DNA of 64,000 bases from CBDFGQ01 sp965247295 (GCA_965247295.1 CBDFGQ010000006.1:124001-188000); one strand, 5' to 3'; positions 1 to 9,723 are shown, counted from the stretch's first letter. The notes: generated by a model not told the origin, from the letters alone. Program-made: numbers and translations.

Positions 1-1118
1 GAGCCCTCGGGGACGTGGAAGAAGTCGGTGTTGAATCTGGGAAGCTCGCCGGGGCCGAAGTAGCCAAAGTTATCCAGGTCGTAGCCCTCCAGCCCGTCGG
101 TGCCCTTACCCAGCACCTGCCCTGTGGCCGCGTAGTGCTCCATCACCGGCTCCAGCCCATACCTCTGGATGGGGCAGACCTTCATGCAGATACCGCAGGC
201 CGAGTACCGGTTCATCACGGGTCGGCAGCGCTTGGCGATTATCTTGTGCTTTTCCACCCCCCGCCACCACACCTTTTCCCTCATTATGGCCCGACCCGGG
301 CAGCGGTTGACACAGACCTGGCAGACGGAGCAGAAGGCGTGGATACCGTAGTCCACCGGCTCGTCATGGGTCACCAGGGCGTCTGTGGTGACGATCAATA
401 GCCTGTGGCGGGAGCCGAAATGGGGCGACAGCAGGTATCCCATGGCGCCCAGCTGCCCCATGCCGGCGGCCACGAACATCGGTATCACCGCGCTGGAGGC
501 GTCGGCCGGGTCCTGGACCTGGGCGTGGTATCCCAGGGAGCGAATGTAGTCCGCCAGCTCCAGTGCCCTCGCTCCCTCCCGACGATAGATGGCGTAGACT
601 GCCTTCTCGGAGGGAGGGCTGGGAATCTCCTGGGTGCCCTCGTAGGGCTGCTCCATTGCCAGGCAGATGACGTTGGGGAACGGCTTCACCCAGTTCCGCT
701 TGCTCTTGTACGTGTAGCGGCTGTCGTAGGCCGTTATACCCACCATGCCGAAGCCCAGCTCCAGGGCCTTGTTCTTGATCTCCTCGGTGACATCCTTGCC
801 GGGCACCGGCTCCACGGTGGGCTCGACCTCCCCCGATACGGATGCGGCTTTCACGTTGGGCCTTTGCAGCCTATAGTGCTCGTCTACGATCTCTTTGATG
901 TTGGTGGTTTCGCGGTCCCACTTCTGGTAGGCGAACTGCTCGACCATGTGGCTTTCCAGCGGGTAGTTCCGCGTATAGAAGTCAACGGTCTGGGCGTCCT
1001 GAGGGATCCCCGGGACCGTCTCCAGCTCCTCTGGGATCGGAATGGATGCGTCTTTGTCCTGGGGCGTTGGACCCCTCAGGGTCTTGGGAACCGTAACAGA
1101 GTGACCGATCTTCAGCAT
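1..1118 (-). CDS. Reductive-dehalogenase-like Fe-S protein (3' end outside window)
   Basis: About 372 codons are visible, from an ATG at 1118 preceded by a GGAGGAG-type ribosome site, and the frame runs off the left edge. Two ferredoxin-like cysteine clusters sit near residues 270-320: CxxCxxCxxxCP followed by a second set ending CxxCxxxCP. This is the arrangement of the corrinoid/Fe-S reductive dehalogenase (RdhA) and QueG-related families. There is no obvious Tat signal (RR motif) at the N-terminus, so it is probably cytoplasmic, unlike respiratory RdhA. A small 63-aa gene lies 51 bp upstream in the same direction. The substrate cannot be read from sequence; a role in reductive dehalogenation or another B12-dependent reduction is inferred. 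Cobalamin-binding residues are not obvious in the visible part. Confidence 0.75.
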   Translation of the reverse strand, partial: MLKIGHSVTVPKTLRGPTPQDKDASIPIPEELETVPGIPQDAQTVDFYTRNYPLESHMVEQFAYQKWDRETTNIKEIVDEHYRLQRPNVKAASVSGEVEPTVEPVPGKDVTEEIKNKALELGFGMVGITAYDSRYTYKSKRNWVKPFPNVICLAMEQPYEGTQEIPSPPSEKAVYAIYRREGARALELADYIRSLGYHAQVQDPADASSAVIPMFVAAGMGQLGAMGYLLSPHFGSRHRLLIVTTDALVTHDEPVDYGIHAFCSVCQVCVNRCPGRAIMREKVWWRGVEKHKIIAKRCRPVMNRYSACGICMKVCPIQRYGLEPVMEHYAATGQVLGKGTDGLEGYDLDNFGYFGPGELPRFNTDFFHVPEG

Positions 1119-1169
1119 ACTGCTCCTCCCTTTTCTTATGGCCAGTCCAAGGCCTGCATCAGCGCGACG

Positions 1170-1361
1170 TTACGACCCTTGGTTTCTCTCGATGGCCTCG
1201 ATCACGCGCTGGTCCAATTTCCCCAGGTCAACACCGGCGTCTGACCGGGCGACGCCGAGGTGAGTGTCCCTGACGAGCAGCTCCCAGTCAGGCTCGCTGC
1301 CGTACTTGCCACGCATATCGGCCCACAGCTTGTCTATCATTTCCTTGTCGAACATCGCCAC
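1170..1361 (-). CDS. Small soluble protein upstream of the rdhA-like gene
   Basis: A 63-residue charged protein with no membrane segment and no cysteines. The GTG start at 1361 has AAGGAGG six bases upstream, which favours it over the ATG two codons later. It is co-directional with the rdhA-like gene and 51 bp before it, so the two are probably co-transcribed. It does not look like an RdhB membrane anchor. The family was not recognised; a role as subunit or accessory of the downstream enzyme is only inferred from position. Confidence 0.55.
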   Translation of the reverse strand: MAMFDKEMIDKLWADMRGKYGSEPDWELLVRDTHLGVARSDAGVDLGKLDQRVIEAIERNQGS

Positions 1362-1541
1362 AGTGGCCCTCCTTGCCGTCAGACTATCTGGGTTGCACGT
1401 CGGCAGCGCATCGCCGGGCTGCCTATTTATTCCCTTGGTCCGTATGCCGACCAGGTTTCCCTGTAGCGGTATTTCCTAAATATGCCCCTGCATGGTCGGG
1501 CACCTATAGTTCAGCATTTTACGCCAGGCGCGCAGTCTCCG

Positions 1542-1964
1542 TCAACTGAATTGCTGCCGGGTCCGCTGGACGAAACGGATCCCTTCCTGCCCCACATACC
1601 TATCCCGGAACTCCTGGAACAGCTTCAGTTTGTCCGGCTGGAACTCCGTGGGCTTATCGTTATCGTCCAGGTACGGGTTGGGGAAGTAGATTCGGAGTAG
1701 GGTCTCCTCTTTGGCGTTGGAGAGCCTGACATAATAGAGGAACGGGATTCCGTGGTCCTCTGCCTCCACGAACTGAACGTCGGCTACCGAGTCCAACTTC
1801 AGATGAAAGTGCCAGCCCTGGCCCTCCACCGTGGCGTAATCCTTATCGAAGGTGGGCTCCTTCATCCCCTGGGCGGAGTTCTCGCTAACTACCTCACCCC
1901 CTCCCACGACCCACAGCATCCGGTCAACCCTGGCCAGGTCTCGAATGAGTACCTCCAGGTCCAA
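1542..1964 (-). CDS. ChuX/HutX-like heme-utilisation fold protein
   Basis: A 140-aa protein if it starts at the TTG at 1964, which is preceded by GGGAGG at six bases; the frame is open further upstream but that stretch is low-complexity and unlike a protein. The central part (a WHFHLK segment, then alternating strands around VADVQFVEA and LRIYFP, ending in a helix rich in Lys/Phe) resembles the ChuX/HutX/HemS heme-binding fold. Family assignment is from remembered pattern only and is moderate. It precedes the 63-aa protein and rdhA-like gene in the same orientation. A heme or tetrapyrrole-binding role is inferred. Confidence 0.45.
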   Translation of the reverse strand: MDLEVLIRDLARVDRMLWVVGGGEVVSENSAQGMKEPTFDKDYATVEGQGWHFHLKLDSVADVQFVEAEDHGIPFLYYVRLSNAKEETLLRIYFPNPYLDDNDKPTEFQPDKLKLFQEFRDRYVGQEGIRFVQRTRQQFS

Positions 1965-2354
1965 GGACCACCTCCCTCTACAGACCTTTGGTCTCGGCGC
2001 TGCCCTGCTCCTGGCCGGGGGTCCGTCCCACAATGATATAGTCTGAGCCGGAAATTTGCCAATACACACGGGTGCCAGGTAGCGTGGCTCTCGTAGCGAC
2101 CCTATACGGGACATTTTGAGCTCCTCATTCTTAGCAGCTTGCCAGTTTTACCTCACTTGGCGCCGGCGCCCTACTACATATGACGAATGACCTGGTCTGC
2201 CTGGTAGAGATGTCCTTGCCCATACACACCGTGTGAACCGGGAGGGCGACCCCAGGTTTCCTCATGTCGGTCACTATAGCCCCTTCTCCGCAGGTGTTGG
2301 TAGCGTCAATGATGTGCAGCCTGAAATTACCTGCCAATACAGGAGCGGGATCCC

Positions 2355-2364
2355 AATCAAACCT
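2355..2364. repeat. Target-site duplication, left copy (IS1182-type)
   Basis: AATCAAACCT, identical to 4344-4353. It lies within the interrupted lipoprotein coding sequence, and only one copy is needed to restore the frame. Confidence 0.75.
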
Positions 2365-4343
2365 GATTCCCTCGTAACAAGGCCTGTTTGAGATGAGCCC
2401 TGGCGTGCGAAGGTGGTCTGGAGCGGAGGAGGCCACGGGATGCCGGCTGCTGGCCTCACCGCCCTATCTGCTGCGCTCAGGACAAGCGTGATCCCGTTGC
2501 GGTACCCCTTCCGTGGCTCAGGGCACCCGGTGGAAGTTGTGGAGCGGCGCCCTCATGCGGCCGCGACCGCAGGTACCGTCCCGACCGCCCGCTGAGCCGT
2601 GTTCTCCATCTCCACCAGGCGTGCATGGACCATCCGCTTGAAGTTGCACGCCAACGCCTTCAGGTAGACGGCAAGCCGCACCCGACGGCCCCCTCGCACG
2701 CGCAAGCGCCCAAGCCCGTGGGCGCGCTTCAGCTCGGAGTTCGTTCCCTCGATACCAGCCCTTATGTCATACCGCTTGCGCCACTCCTCGGTGGCCTCGG
2801 CCCTCCGGCGCCGCTCGATGTTCACCTTCACCAGGTCCGCCTTGAGGACGTAGGCCCCCGCACGCCGGTCCAGCTTCACTGGGCAACAGGATCGCAAGGG
2901 GCAGGGCTCGCATGTTGTCCCGGCAAAGTGGACCTCTACCCGCTCCGGCGCATCCTTCAGCTCGTACTCCTCGATGGACGGGTGGCCGGCGGGGCACACC
3001 GTGGCCTGCTCCCCTGTGACGTCGATCTGAAAGTCCGCGGCGGTGAGCGGCGGTGGTCCGTCACCCTCTCCTTCGTGCGAGTTCCCCGGCGCCGACCCCG
3101 CCACCGGGCTCACCAGTTCCGTTCCCCGGCGCGAGGCTTCGAAGGCATTGCGGCCCGACCCATACGCCGTGTCGGCGAAGAGCTCGTCCGGTCGGACCTT
3201 CCGCTCCGCGAGCCCGTCAACGACCGGCACGCTCACGTCGGTGTCGCTCCCACTCGAGGGGGTCACCTCCACGTGGGTGATGAGCTGGGTGGCGTTCTCC
3301 TCGTGGCAGGTCTCCGCCACCTGCACCTCGTACCCCTTCCCCTTGTGGCCGCTGTAGGTCACATCCGGGTCGTGGGGCGATTGCAGCGAGTCGGCGGACA
3401 CCTGCTTCGGGTCCTTCAAGGCCACGGGCACCTTGCATTCCCCAGCATCGTCGTCATCGTCCCTGGGGCGCCCGTCCTGGTGTTTGCCCACATGGCACTG
3501 CTCCCGCAGCAGCCGCTCCAGCAGCCGGTACTCCTCCAGCTGGGCAGCAGTCGTGCCATGGAACCGGTCCACCAGCCGGTAGAGGTCCCGGGCACAGACC
3601 GAAAGGCGTCGCCGACCCTCCCCCGTGCGGGCGTCCTCGTAGTGGGTCGCCTCGTCTTCTTCCTTCAAATAGCGCCCTAGGAGGCCCTCCGGAACCCCGG
3701 GGCGAAGCTCTGGGTGCTCCCAGCGCAAGGCCCGCAGGAACAACCGCATCGTCTCACAGAACAGGCCCAGCCGGGTGAGTGTGGCGATGTTGCTCATGAT
3801 GTGGGTGGAGTCCAGCCGTTGCTTTCCGGTGCGTATGCCCAGCGCCTGGATGATCCGGTCCGTGGTCTCCTGGAAAGCCAGCCGGCCACCGTCGTGCTGC
3901 ATCAGGCGAACTCGGAAGTTGTGGAGGGTCTTCTGGGGCAGGTGGGTCTCCTCGATGTCTAGCCGCAGGGCGTGGTGCCAGAGCAGGTTGAACTCTAGTT
4001 GTTCCAGAGCTTCATCGTCGGTGAGGTTGAACATCTCTTTGAGGAGGTGGACCCCGAGGACGGTCTGCACCGCCCGGTTGGGACGGCCGTTGTCCACGCA
4101 GTACATGGGAGCAAAGCGCTCCTCGTCAATCAGGGGGAGCGCCTCGTTTCGGAAAACCTCGGCCCAACTTCTCTCCAGGCGCTTAGCCTTCTTCGGCGTC
4201 ACCAGGAACTGGGACTGCCAGAGGCTCTCTTGCGGGTCTCGTATTCGGAACATCCTCCCCTCCCTCGGCCAGGCGCAGCGCCCACGACCTTTTATTACAT
4301 TATCCCCACCTTGCCCCAGGCTGGCGAGGGGTTTTTACGAATA
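2365..4343 (-). mobile_element. IS1182-type insertion sequence (1979 bp)
   Basis: The limits are set by a perfect 10-bp direct repeat, AATCAAACCT, at 2355-2364 and 4344-4353, and by the lipoprotein frame that resumes across it. Imperfect inverted termini can be seen near each end (TCGTAA... on one side and its partner TTACGA on the other), a few bases inside the duplication. It carries one transposase gene. IS1182-family elements are known for variable target duplications, so a 10-bp repeat is acceptable. Exact ends could be a few bases off. Confidence 0.75.
2553..4253 (-). CDS. IS1182-family transposase
   Basis: A full-length 566-aa transposase. The N-terminal region (VLGVHLLKEMFNLTDDEALEQ, a DUF772-like helical domain) is followed by the DDE catalytic core: RLDSTHIMSN holds the first Asp, DELFADTAYGS the second, and IRAGIEGTNSELKRAHG the catalytic Glu. 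A four-Cys patch (TTCEPCPLRSCC) lies before the last motif, as is usual in this family. The ATG at 4253 has a GGGAGGGGAGG site. The frame is intact, so the element may still be active. Confidence 0.92.
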   Translation of the reverse strand: MFRIRDPQESLWQSQFLVTPKKAKRLERSWAEVFRNEALPLIDEERFAPMYCVDNGRPNRAVQTVLGVHLLKEMFNLTDDEALEQLEFNLLWHHALRLDIEETHLPQKTLHNFRVRLMQHDGGRLAFQETTDRIIQALGIRTGKQRLDSTHIMSNIATLTRLGLFCETMRLFLRALRWEHPELRPGVPEGLLGRYLKEEDEATHYEDARTGEGRRRLSVCARDLYRLVDRFHGTTAAQLEEYRLLERLLREQCHVGKHQDGRPRDDDDDAGECKVPVALKDPKQVSADSLQSPHDPDVTYSGHKGKGYEVQVAETCHEENATQLITHVEVTPSSGSDTDVSVPVVDGLAERKVRPDELFADTAYGSGRNAFEASRRGTELVSPVAGSAPGNSHEGEGDGPPPLTAADFQIDVTGEQATVCPAGHPSIEEYELKDAPERVEVHFAGTTCEPCPLRSCCPVKLDRRAGAYVLKADLVKVNIERRRRAEATEEWRKRYDIRAGIEGTNSELKRAHGLGRLRVRGGRRVRLAVYLKALACNFKRMVHARLVEMENTAQRAVGTVPAVAAA

Positions 4344-4353
4344 AATCAAACCT
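4344..4353. repeat. Target-site duplication, right copy (IS1182-type)
   Basis: AATCAAACCT, identical to 2355-2364, immediately outside the element on the side of the lipoprotein 5' part. Confidence 0.75.
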
Positions 4354-5526
4354 AAACGTTATCTTCGGCAGGCCGGTATAGTCTACCTGCACCAGCCAGC
4401 GCAGCACCTCCGCTGAAGCCTGCAAGCTCAGGGACAACAGCGCGCCCTCCCCTAGGACGTCGCAGTTGGTCTGGCCAGCGGGGAGATGGCACATGTAGAC
4501 ATCAAAGTCGAAGGTGCTTCTAAAAGGGAGAATGGATGCCCGACACCCTATCGCGTCCGGGCACCTCTCATCAACGCCCAGGACCAGGTTGCCGAGGCCT
4601 ACAAGGTGGTCCGCCCGACGGAGCTTCCCGCCCACCGATTCCGTGGGTGTCAGTTCCAATTCCAAGGCCCATGTGGGCTGTGGAGGTGGTATAGCTGTAG
4701 GAGGTGGGGCACCTGGCTGTTGAGGCGACGGCTGAGTCGGCGTCGGCGCCGCGGGTTTGGCTCCGGGTGCCGGGGGTGGGGGCGCTACGGTGGGTGGGGA
4801 TGTGGGGGTGGGGGCCGCGATAACGGTTGGGGTAGCGGCCACCGCGGTCAGGGCCGGTGGGCTGGCAGTGGGGATGGATGTGGGAGTGGACGTAGCCGCC
4901 GGAGTGGCGGTAAGAGTGGGAGTCGCGGTCAGAACCGGAGTCGCCACGGGCAGCACCGACGGGATGGTGGTGGGGACAGGTGCCGCTGTGGGTGTAGGGA
5001 TTATAACCGGAGTGGGAGACCGGGTGGGGGTGGCCCTCGCCGAAATGCCTGTGGGACTGGCGGCTGGGGTCGCTATCGATGTATCTTGTGCAGGTGTCAA
5101 CGTGGAAGGGGGGCCCAATACTACCGGCGTCGAGGTCGCCACGGCCGGAACTTGTGAAGGTGTGGCCACGGGGGTGGTGGCAGGTGTGGGAGTGGAGGTA
5201 GCACCAGGGCTGGGCGCCACTGCCCCCTCCGCGGTGACGGCCGTGGTGGTCGGCGTATCCCGCGGTACGGCGATCAGCGTAGCGGATGGAGTTCCTGCCG
5301 GCGACGGGCTAGCTACCGGCAGGAACGGTACTCCGGGCCGCAGCTTGGCCAGTGGGGTTGAGGTAGGGGTTTCGCCGGCTCCGTTGCAGGCGGCGAGCAC
5401 CACCAGAAGGAGGATCAAAAGGAGGATCAAAGGTACACCTAGGCTTCTCATCAATGCACGGGCGATGCCCCATCTTCCCCCTGTGCGGGATCCGGGTAAG
5501 GGAGCCCGTCAGGACAACCCTTGAAA

Positions 5527-6933
5527 CTACCCTGCGTTGGGATCTGGGGCATGGCTCGACCTCGGTTTGGGCAGACACTGGCGCAGTGCGTGGGCCAGCG
5601 ACGGTGCAAAGATCGCCTCCATCCCTTCCAAGCCTGCCGTGTCTCTCCTGGCCGTCTCTGGGAGCAGGTGGCGACGGAACCCCAGCCGCGAGGCCTCGAT
5701 CAGGCGACGCTCCAGCTGCGGTACGCTCCGCAGCTCCCCACTCAAACCCACCTCACCAAGCACCACCGTATCCTGGTCAAGGGGAGTGCCGCGAAGGCTG
5801 GAGGCGATAGCCAAGGCCACTGCCGCGTCAGTAGCCGGTTCCCGTAGTCTCATCCCCCCTACTACGTTTACGATAATATCCTGGTTGGACAAATTCAAGC
5901 CGGCCCTTCGGCTCAGTACTGCGGTGAGCATCAGCAGCCGGTTGTGGTCCACACCGTTGGCCACGCGCCGCGGCACCGGGAGGACGGATGGGGAGGTGAG
6001 GGCCTGGACCTCCACCAAAATCGGGCGGCTCCCTTCCAGGACGGGAACGATGGCGGAGCCCACGGCCCCTTCCCCGCGCTGGGACAGCAGGACCCGAGAG
6101 GGGTCGGGGACCTCTTCCAGCCCGGTTCCGCCCATCTGGAATATGCCCACCTCGTCGGTGGAGCCAAAGCGGTTTTTCGTCCCTCTCAGAATACGGTAGG
6201 AGCTCAGGTTTTCCCCCTCCAGATAGAGCACCGCGTCTACCATGTGCTCAAGCACCCGAGGGCCTGCCACCGAGCCATCCTTCGTAACGTGTCCAGCCAT
6301 GATCAGGGGAATGGACCTCGCCTTGGACCAACGCATGAGCCTGAGGGCGCATTCCCTTACCTGGGCGACGCTCCCCGGTCCAGAGGGTGCGTCTTCGGTG
6401 TGGAGGGTCTGGACCGAGTCGATCATGGCCAGGGAGGGCCGGAAATTCTCCAGCTGCTCGACAATCTGGTCCACGTCAGTCGCGGTCACCAGGAAGATTC
6501 CCAGCCCCGAGCAGCCAAGGCGCTCGGACCTCAGTTTGATCTGGTGGGCCGATTCCTCGCCGGTGGCGTACAGCACCTTGTGACCGTTGGACGCCACGGA
6601 CTGGGCGGTCTGAAGGAGCAGGGTCGATTTCCCTACGCCCGGTTCGCCGGCCATGAGTACCACGGAGCCGCGGACCAGTCCGCCCCCCAGTACCCGGTTT
6701 ACCTCTTCAAAGCCCAGTGAGATTCGCTCATGCTCGTCGGGCGAGACCTGGGAAAGCTCTTGAGGCTCTGGAGATTCCGGCGGAGGCCAGCCCCGGTGCG
6801 CTCTAGCAGGCCTGCGAGCTGTTTCCTCCAGTGGGCTGCGCTGTCCGCACGAAGGGCAAAAGCCCATCCACTTGGGGCTATCATAGCCACAGCTCAGGCA
6901 GACGAAGGCCCTCTCCGTCCTATCCCTGGTCAC
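5527..6933 (-). CDS. radA: DNA repair protein RadA/Sms
   Basis: A 468-aa RecA-related ATPase that processes recombination intermediates. Seen in order: an N-terminal C4 zinc finger (CxxC then CPSC), Walker A GEPGVGKST, the RadA-specific KNRFGS motif, and a Lon-protease-like C-terminal domain. The frame is open to a GTG at 6993, but that codon overlaps the clpC terminator hairpin; the GTG at 6933 with an upstream AGGAGG is the better start. It follows clpC in the same direction with a terminator between. The neighbouring pair clpC-radA is common in bacteria (in Bacillus the order is ctsR-mcsA-mcsB-clpC-radA); the ctsR/mcsAB part is absent here. Confidence 0.96.
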   Translation of the reverse strand: MTRDRTERAFVCLSCGYDSPKWMGFCPSCGQRSPLEETARRPARAHRGWPPPESPEPQELSQVSPDEHERISLGFEEVNRVLGGGLVRGSVVLMAGEPGVGKSTLLLQTAQSVASNGHKVLYATGEESAHQIKLRSERLGCSGLGIFLVTATDVDQIVEQLENFRPSLAMIDSVQTLHTEDAPSGPGSVAQVRECALRLMRWSKARSIPLIMAGHVTKDGSVAGPRVLEHMVDAVLYLEGENLSSYRILRGTKNRFGSTDEVGIFQMGGTGLEEVPDPSRVLLSQRGEGAVGSAIVPVLEGSRPILVEVQALTSPSVLPVPRRVANGVDHNRLLMLTAVLSRRAGLNLSNQDIIVNVVGGMRLREPATDAAVALAIASSLRGTPLDQDTVVLGEVGLSGELRSVPQLERRLIEASRLGFRRHLLPETARRDTAGLEGMEAIFAPSLAHALRQCLPKPRSSHAPDPNAG

Positions 6934-6993
6934 CTGAGCGTATCCTCCTCTTCGCCCCACGGGGGGGTCGGAACTTCCAGCCCCTATTAGCAC

Positions 6994-7021
6994 AAAGAGG
7001 CTCCGACGTTGGAGCCTCTTT
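6994..7021 (-). terminator. Hairpin after clpC
   Basis: A perfect 11-bp stem (AAAGAGGCTCC with its complement) around a six-base loop, 23 bp beyond the clpC stop. Only a short T run follows, so termination may be partial and allow some read-through into radA. Confidence 0.75.
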
Positions 7022-7044
7022 GAAGGTAAGTATCTGCCCTGGTG

Positions 7045-9513
7045 CTAGTCTGCGGGCAAGGCCGCCAATTCTTTGATCCGGATGACCATTTCTTCGTCCT
7101 CCACGTCCATCACAGCCGTGTCGCCGCTGTGCAGCTTCCCTCCGAGCAGCTCCTCGGAAAGCTTGTCCTCGACTTCGTTCTGGATTAGTCTGCGCAAGGG
7201 CCTTGCGCCGAAGTTGGGGTCGTAACCCTTTTCTACCAGGAACTCCTTGGCGGCGTCCGTCGCCTCCAGGGTGATATTCTTCTCATTCAGCTCCGATTGG
7301 ACCTCGTTCAGCATCAGGTCCACGATAGACAGCATATGGTCCTTGGTCAGGGCGTGGAACACCATCGAGGAGTCAATACGGTTTAGAAACTCCGGCCGGA
7401 AGAACTTCTTGACCTCATTGAGGACCTTGTCCTTCATCCGCTCGTAGGTCTGCTTCTCCGTCTGGGCTTCATCGCTCTTGATGGAGAAGCCCAAGACCGT
7501 CTCTCGTTTGATTAGGTCCGAGCCAAGGTTGCTGGTCATCACGACGATGCAGTTTCGAAAGTCCACCTTGCGGCCCTTGGCGTCGCTGAGGTGCCCATCG
7601 TCGAATATCTGCAGTAGGATGTTAAACACCTCTGGATGTGCCTTCTCGATCTCGTCTAGAAGGATGGCGCAGTAGGACTTGCGCCGGACGGCCTCCGTTA
7701 GCTGTCCTCCCTCTTCATATCCTATGTACCCAGGAGGCGCTCCGATCAGCCGTGCGACAGTATGCCGCTCCTGGAACTCGGACATGTCAAGACGGATCAT
7801 GTTATCTTCGCTACCAAACATGAACTCGGAAAGGGCCCGCACCAGCTCTGTCTTCCCAACTCCTGTGGGTCCCAGGAACATAAATGCGCCTATAGGACGC
7901 CTCTGGTCCTTCAGCCCGGCCCGGGCTCGGCGAACCGCCTTGGAAACGCTTACTATCGCCTCATCCTGCCCTATAATGCGCTTGTGCAGCTCCTGCTCCA
8001 TGCGCAGGAGGCGCTCCGTCTCTTCCAAGGCAAGGCGTGTCACCGGTATCCCCGTCCACATGCTTACCACTTCGGCTATGTCCTCGCCCGTAACCGTGAC
8101 GTGCTCCTGGTCATGTTCCTCGTGCCATTCCTTCTCGAGGTTCTCCACCTTTTCCACGAGCCGCAGCTCCCTTTCACGGAGCTCGGCGGCGTACTCGTAC
8201 TGCTGAGCGGCGATGGCATCGTCCTTCTCTTTGCGCACGTTTTCGAGCACCTTGGTCACCTCTTTTACCGAGAGGGGCGTGGTGCTGTGGCTGAGGCGCA
8301 CGCGGGAGCCGGCCTCGTCTATGAGGTCAATCGCCTTGTCGGGCAGGAACCGGTCTGCTATGAAGCGCGCCGACAGGTTGGCCGCCGCGGTCACGGCCTC
8401 GTCGGAGATGTCAAGCCCGTGGTGCTCCTCGTAGCGGCCTTTCACTCCCTGGAGTATCGCGGCGGTCTCCTCTATGGTGGGCTCGGACACCACGATAGGC
8501 TGGAACCGCCGCTCCAAGGCCGGGTCTCGCTCCACGTGCTTGCGATAGTCGTCCATGGTGGTGGCGCCTATGCACTGGAGCTCTCCCCTGGCCAGGGACG
8601 GCTTGAGGATATTGGCGGCGTCCACGGCCCCTTCGGCCGCGCCGGCCCCCACGATTGTATGCATCTCATCGATGAAGAGGACACAGTTGCCCGAGCTCTT
8701 GATCTCCTCGATGACCTTCTTAAGACGTTCTTCGAACTCGCCCCGGTATTTGGTGCCCGCTACCAGTGCCCCCATGTCCAGAGTCACCAGCCGTTTGCCT
8801 TGCAGCGTCTCGGGAATATCGCCCGAAGAGATGCGCTGGGCCAAGGCCTCCACTATGGCCGTCTTGCCAACCCCGGGCTCCCCCATGAGCACCGGATTGT
8901 TCTTGGTCCGACGGCTCAGAATCTGTATGACCCGCTGTATCTCCTTGTGCCGGCCAATGACCGGGTCCAGCTTGTTGGCCCTCGCCGCCGCCGTCAGGTC
9001 GATGCCCAGTTGGTCCAACGTTGGGGTACGGGTGCTGGAGCGGGCTCCGTGTCCCGAAGTGGTAGGCGCACTCTGGCTCAGGATGCGGTGAGTCTCTGAG
9101 CGTACCTTGTCTAAGGTGATCCCCAGGCTTTCCAGTACACCCGCGGCAACACCTTCGCCCTCTCTCAGCAATCCTATCAGCAGGTGTTCGGTGCCTATGT
9201 AGGTGTGGTTCATCCGGCGGGCCTCGTCCACCGCCAACTCGACGACTTTCTTGGCCCTGGGGGTGAGGCCGATCTCTCCCTGGGACGGTCTCTCACCCCG
9301 CCCGATGATGAACTCCACCGCGGAGCGAATCTTGTTCAGGTCCACGCCGAGATTGGCCAGGACACGGGCGGCCACGCCCTCCGTCTCCCGCACCAGCCCC
9401 AGCAGAATGTGCTCCGTACCGATGTAGTTGTGGTTGAAGCGCTGAGCCTCTTCTTGGGCTAGGGAGAGCACCCGGCGTGCCCTCTCGGAGAATTTCTCGA
9501 ACCTGCTACCCAT
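7045..9513 (-). CDS. clpC: ATP-dependent Clp protease ATPase subunit ClpC
   Basis: An 822-aa AAA+ unfoldase. Two Clp-N repeats (about residues 1-145, each with a YIGTEHxLxGLxRE motif), first AAA module with Walker A GEPGVGKT, a UVR-type coiled middle segment (AAELRERE region), then a second AAA module with GPTGVGKTE and a C-terminal D2 small domain. It feeds substrates to ClpP, which is not in this window. The ATG at 9513 is chosen over a GTG three codons upstream because GAGGGGG then lies about 7 bases before it. It has its own sigma-70-type promoter about 210 bp upstream and a hairpin terminator. The ctsR repressor gene is not adjacent. Confidence 0.97.
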   Translation of the reverse strand: MGSRFEKFSERARRVLSLAQEEAQRFNHNYIGTEHILLGLVRETEGVAARVLANLGVDLNKIRSAVEFIIGRGERPSQGEIGLTPRAKKVVELAVDEARRMNHTYIGTEHLLIGLLREGEGVAAGVLESLGITLDKVRSETHRILSQSAPTTSGHGARSSTRTPTLDQLGIDLTAAARANKLDPVIGRHKEIQRVIQILSRRTKNNPVLMGEPGVGKTAIVEALAQRISSGDIPETLQGKRLVTLDMGALVAGTKYRGEFEERLKKVIEEIKSSGNCVLFIDEMHTIVGAGAAEGAVDAANILKPSLARGELQCIGATTMDDYRKHVERDPALERRFQPIVVSEPTIEETAAILQGVKGRYEEHHGLDISDEAVTAAANLSARFIADRFLPDKAIDLIDEAGSRVRLSHSTTPLSVKEVTKVLENVRKEKDDAIAAQQYEYAAELRERELRLVEKVENLEKEWHEEHDQEHVTVTGEDIAEVVSMWTGIPVTRLALEETERLLRMEQELHKRIIGQDEAIVSVSKAVRRARAGLKDQRRPIGAFMFLGPTGVGKTELVRALSEFMFGSEDNMIRLDMSEFQERHTVARLIGAPPGYIGYEEGGQLTEAVRRKSYCAILLDEIEKAHPEVFNILLQIFDDGHLSDAKGRKVDFRNCIVVMTSNLGSDLIKRETVLGFSIKSDEAQTEKQTYERMKDKVLNEVKKFFRPEFLNRIDSSMVFHALTKDHMLSIVDLMLNEVQSELNEKNITLEATDAAKEFLVEKGYDPNFGARPLRRLIQNEVEDKLSEELLGGKLHSGDTAVMDVEDEEMVIRIKELAALPAD

Positions 9514-9723
9514 GTGTGGCACCCCCTCATTGGGTGAGCGTAACTGGACGTGCGCTCCCCCGTCAGGAAGACCCCTTCACGTTACCGTGGCTCCAGCTCC
9601 TATCATCCAGGAGCTGTGCCTAGACTGCCCGAGTTGCTACCCTCGACGGGCACAGACGGAATCTTGGGTCCAGTCTATCTGATGCAGCGGGAGTACATTG
9701 TGGAAAACGAAACCTATAGCTAT

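Larger units (their letters stand above)
2131..5454 (-). pseudogene. Thr/Pro-rich lipoprotein gene interrupted by an IS1182-type element
   Basis: The 5' part (5454-4354) encodes a lipoprotein signal peptide (long Leu run, lipobox LAAC with Cys about residue 23), then some 220 residues of low-complexity Thr/Pro/Ala/Val, then a folded C-terminal region. At 4354 it meets the insertion element. Beyond the element, 2364-2131 continues in the same frame to a stop. Joining the pieces across one copy of the 10-bp target duplication restores a continuous protein of about 444 residues (KITFRF joined to DWDPAP). The C-terminal part carries a few cysteines and looks like a beta-sandwich. The function is unknown; it is a cell-surface lipoprotein. 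As it stands it is truncated after FDLFV plus residues encoded by the element. Confidence 0.8.

Noticed and set aside
4486..5524. Long Gly/Arg- and Val/Gly-rich plus-strand frames
   Set aside because: They are antisense to the Thr/Pro-rich part of the lipoprotein, whose biased codons leave the other strand open.
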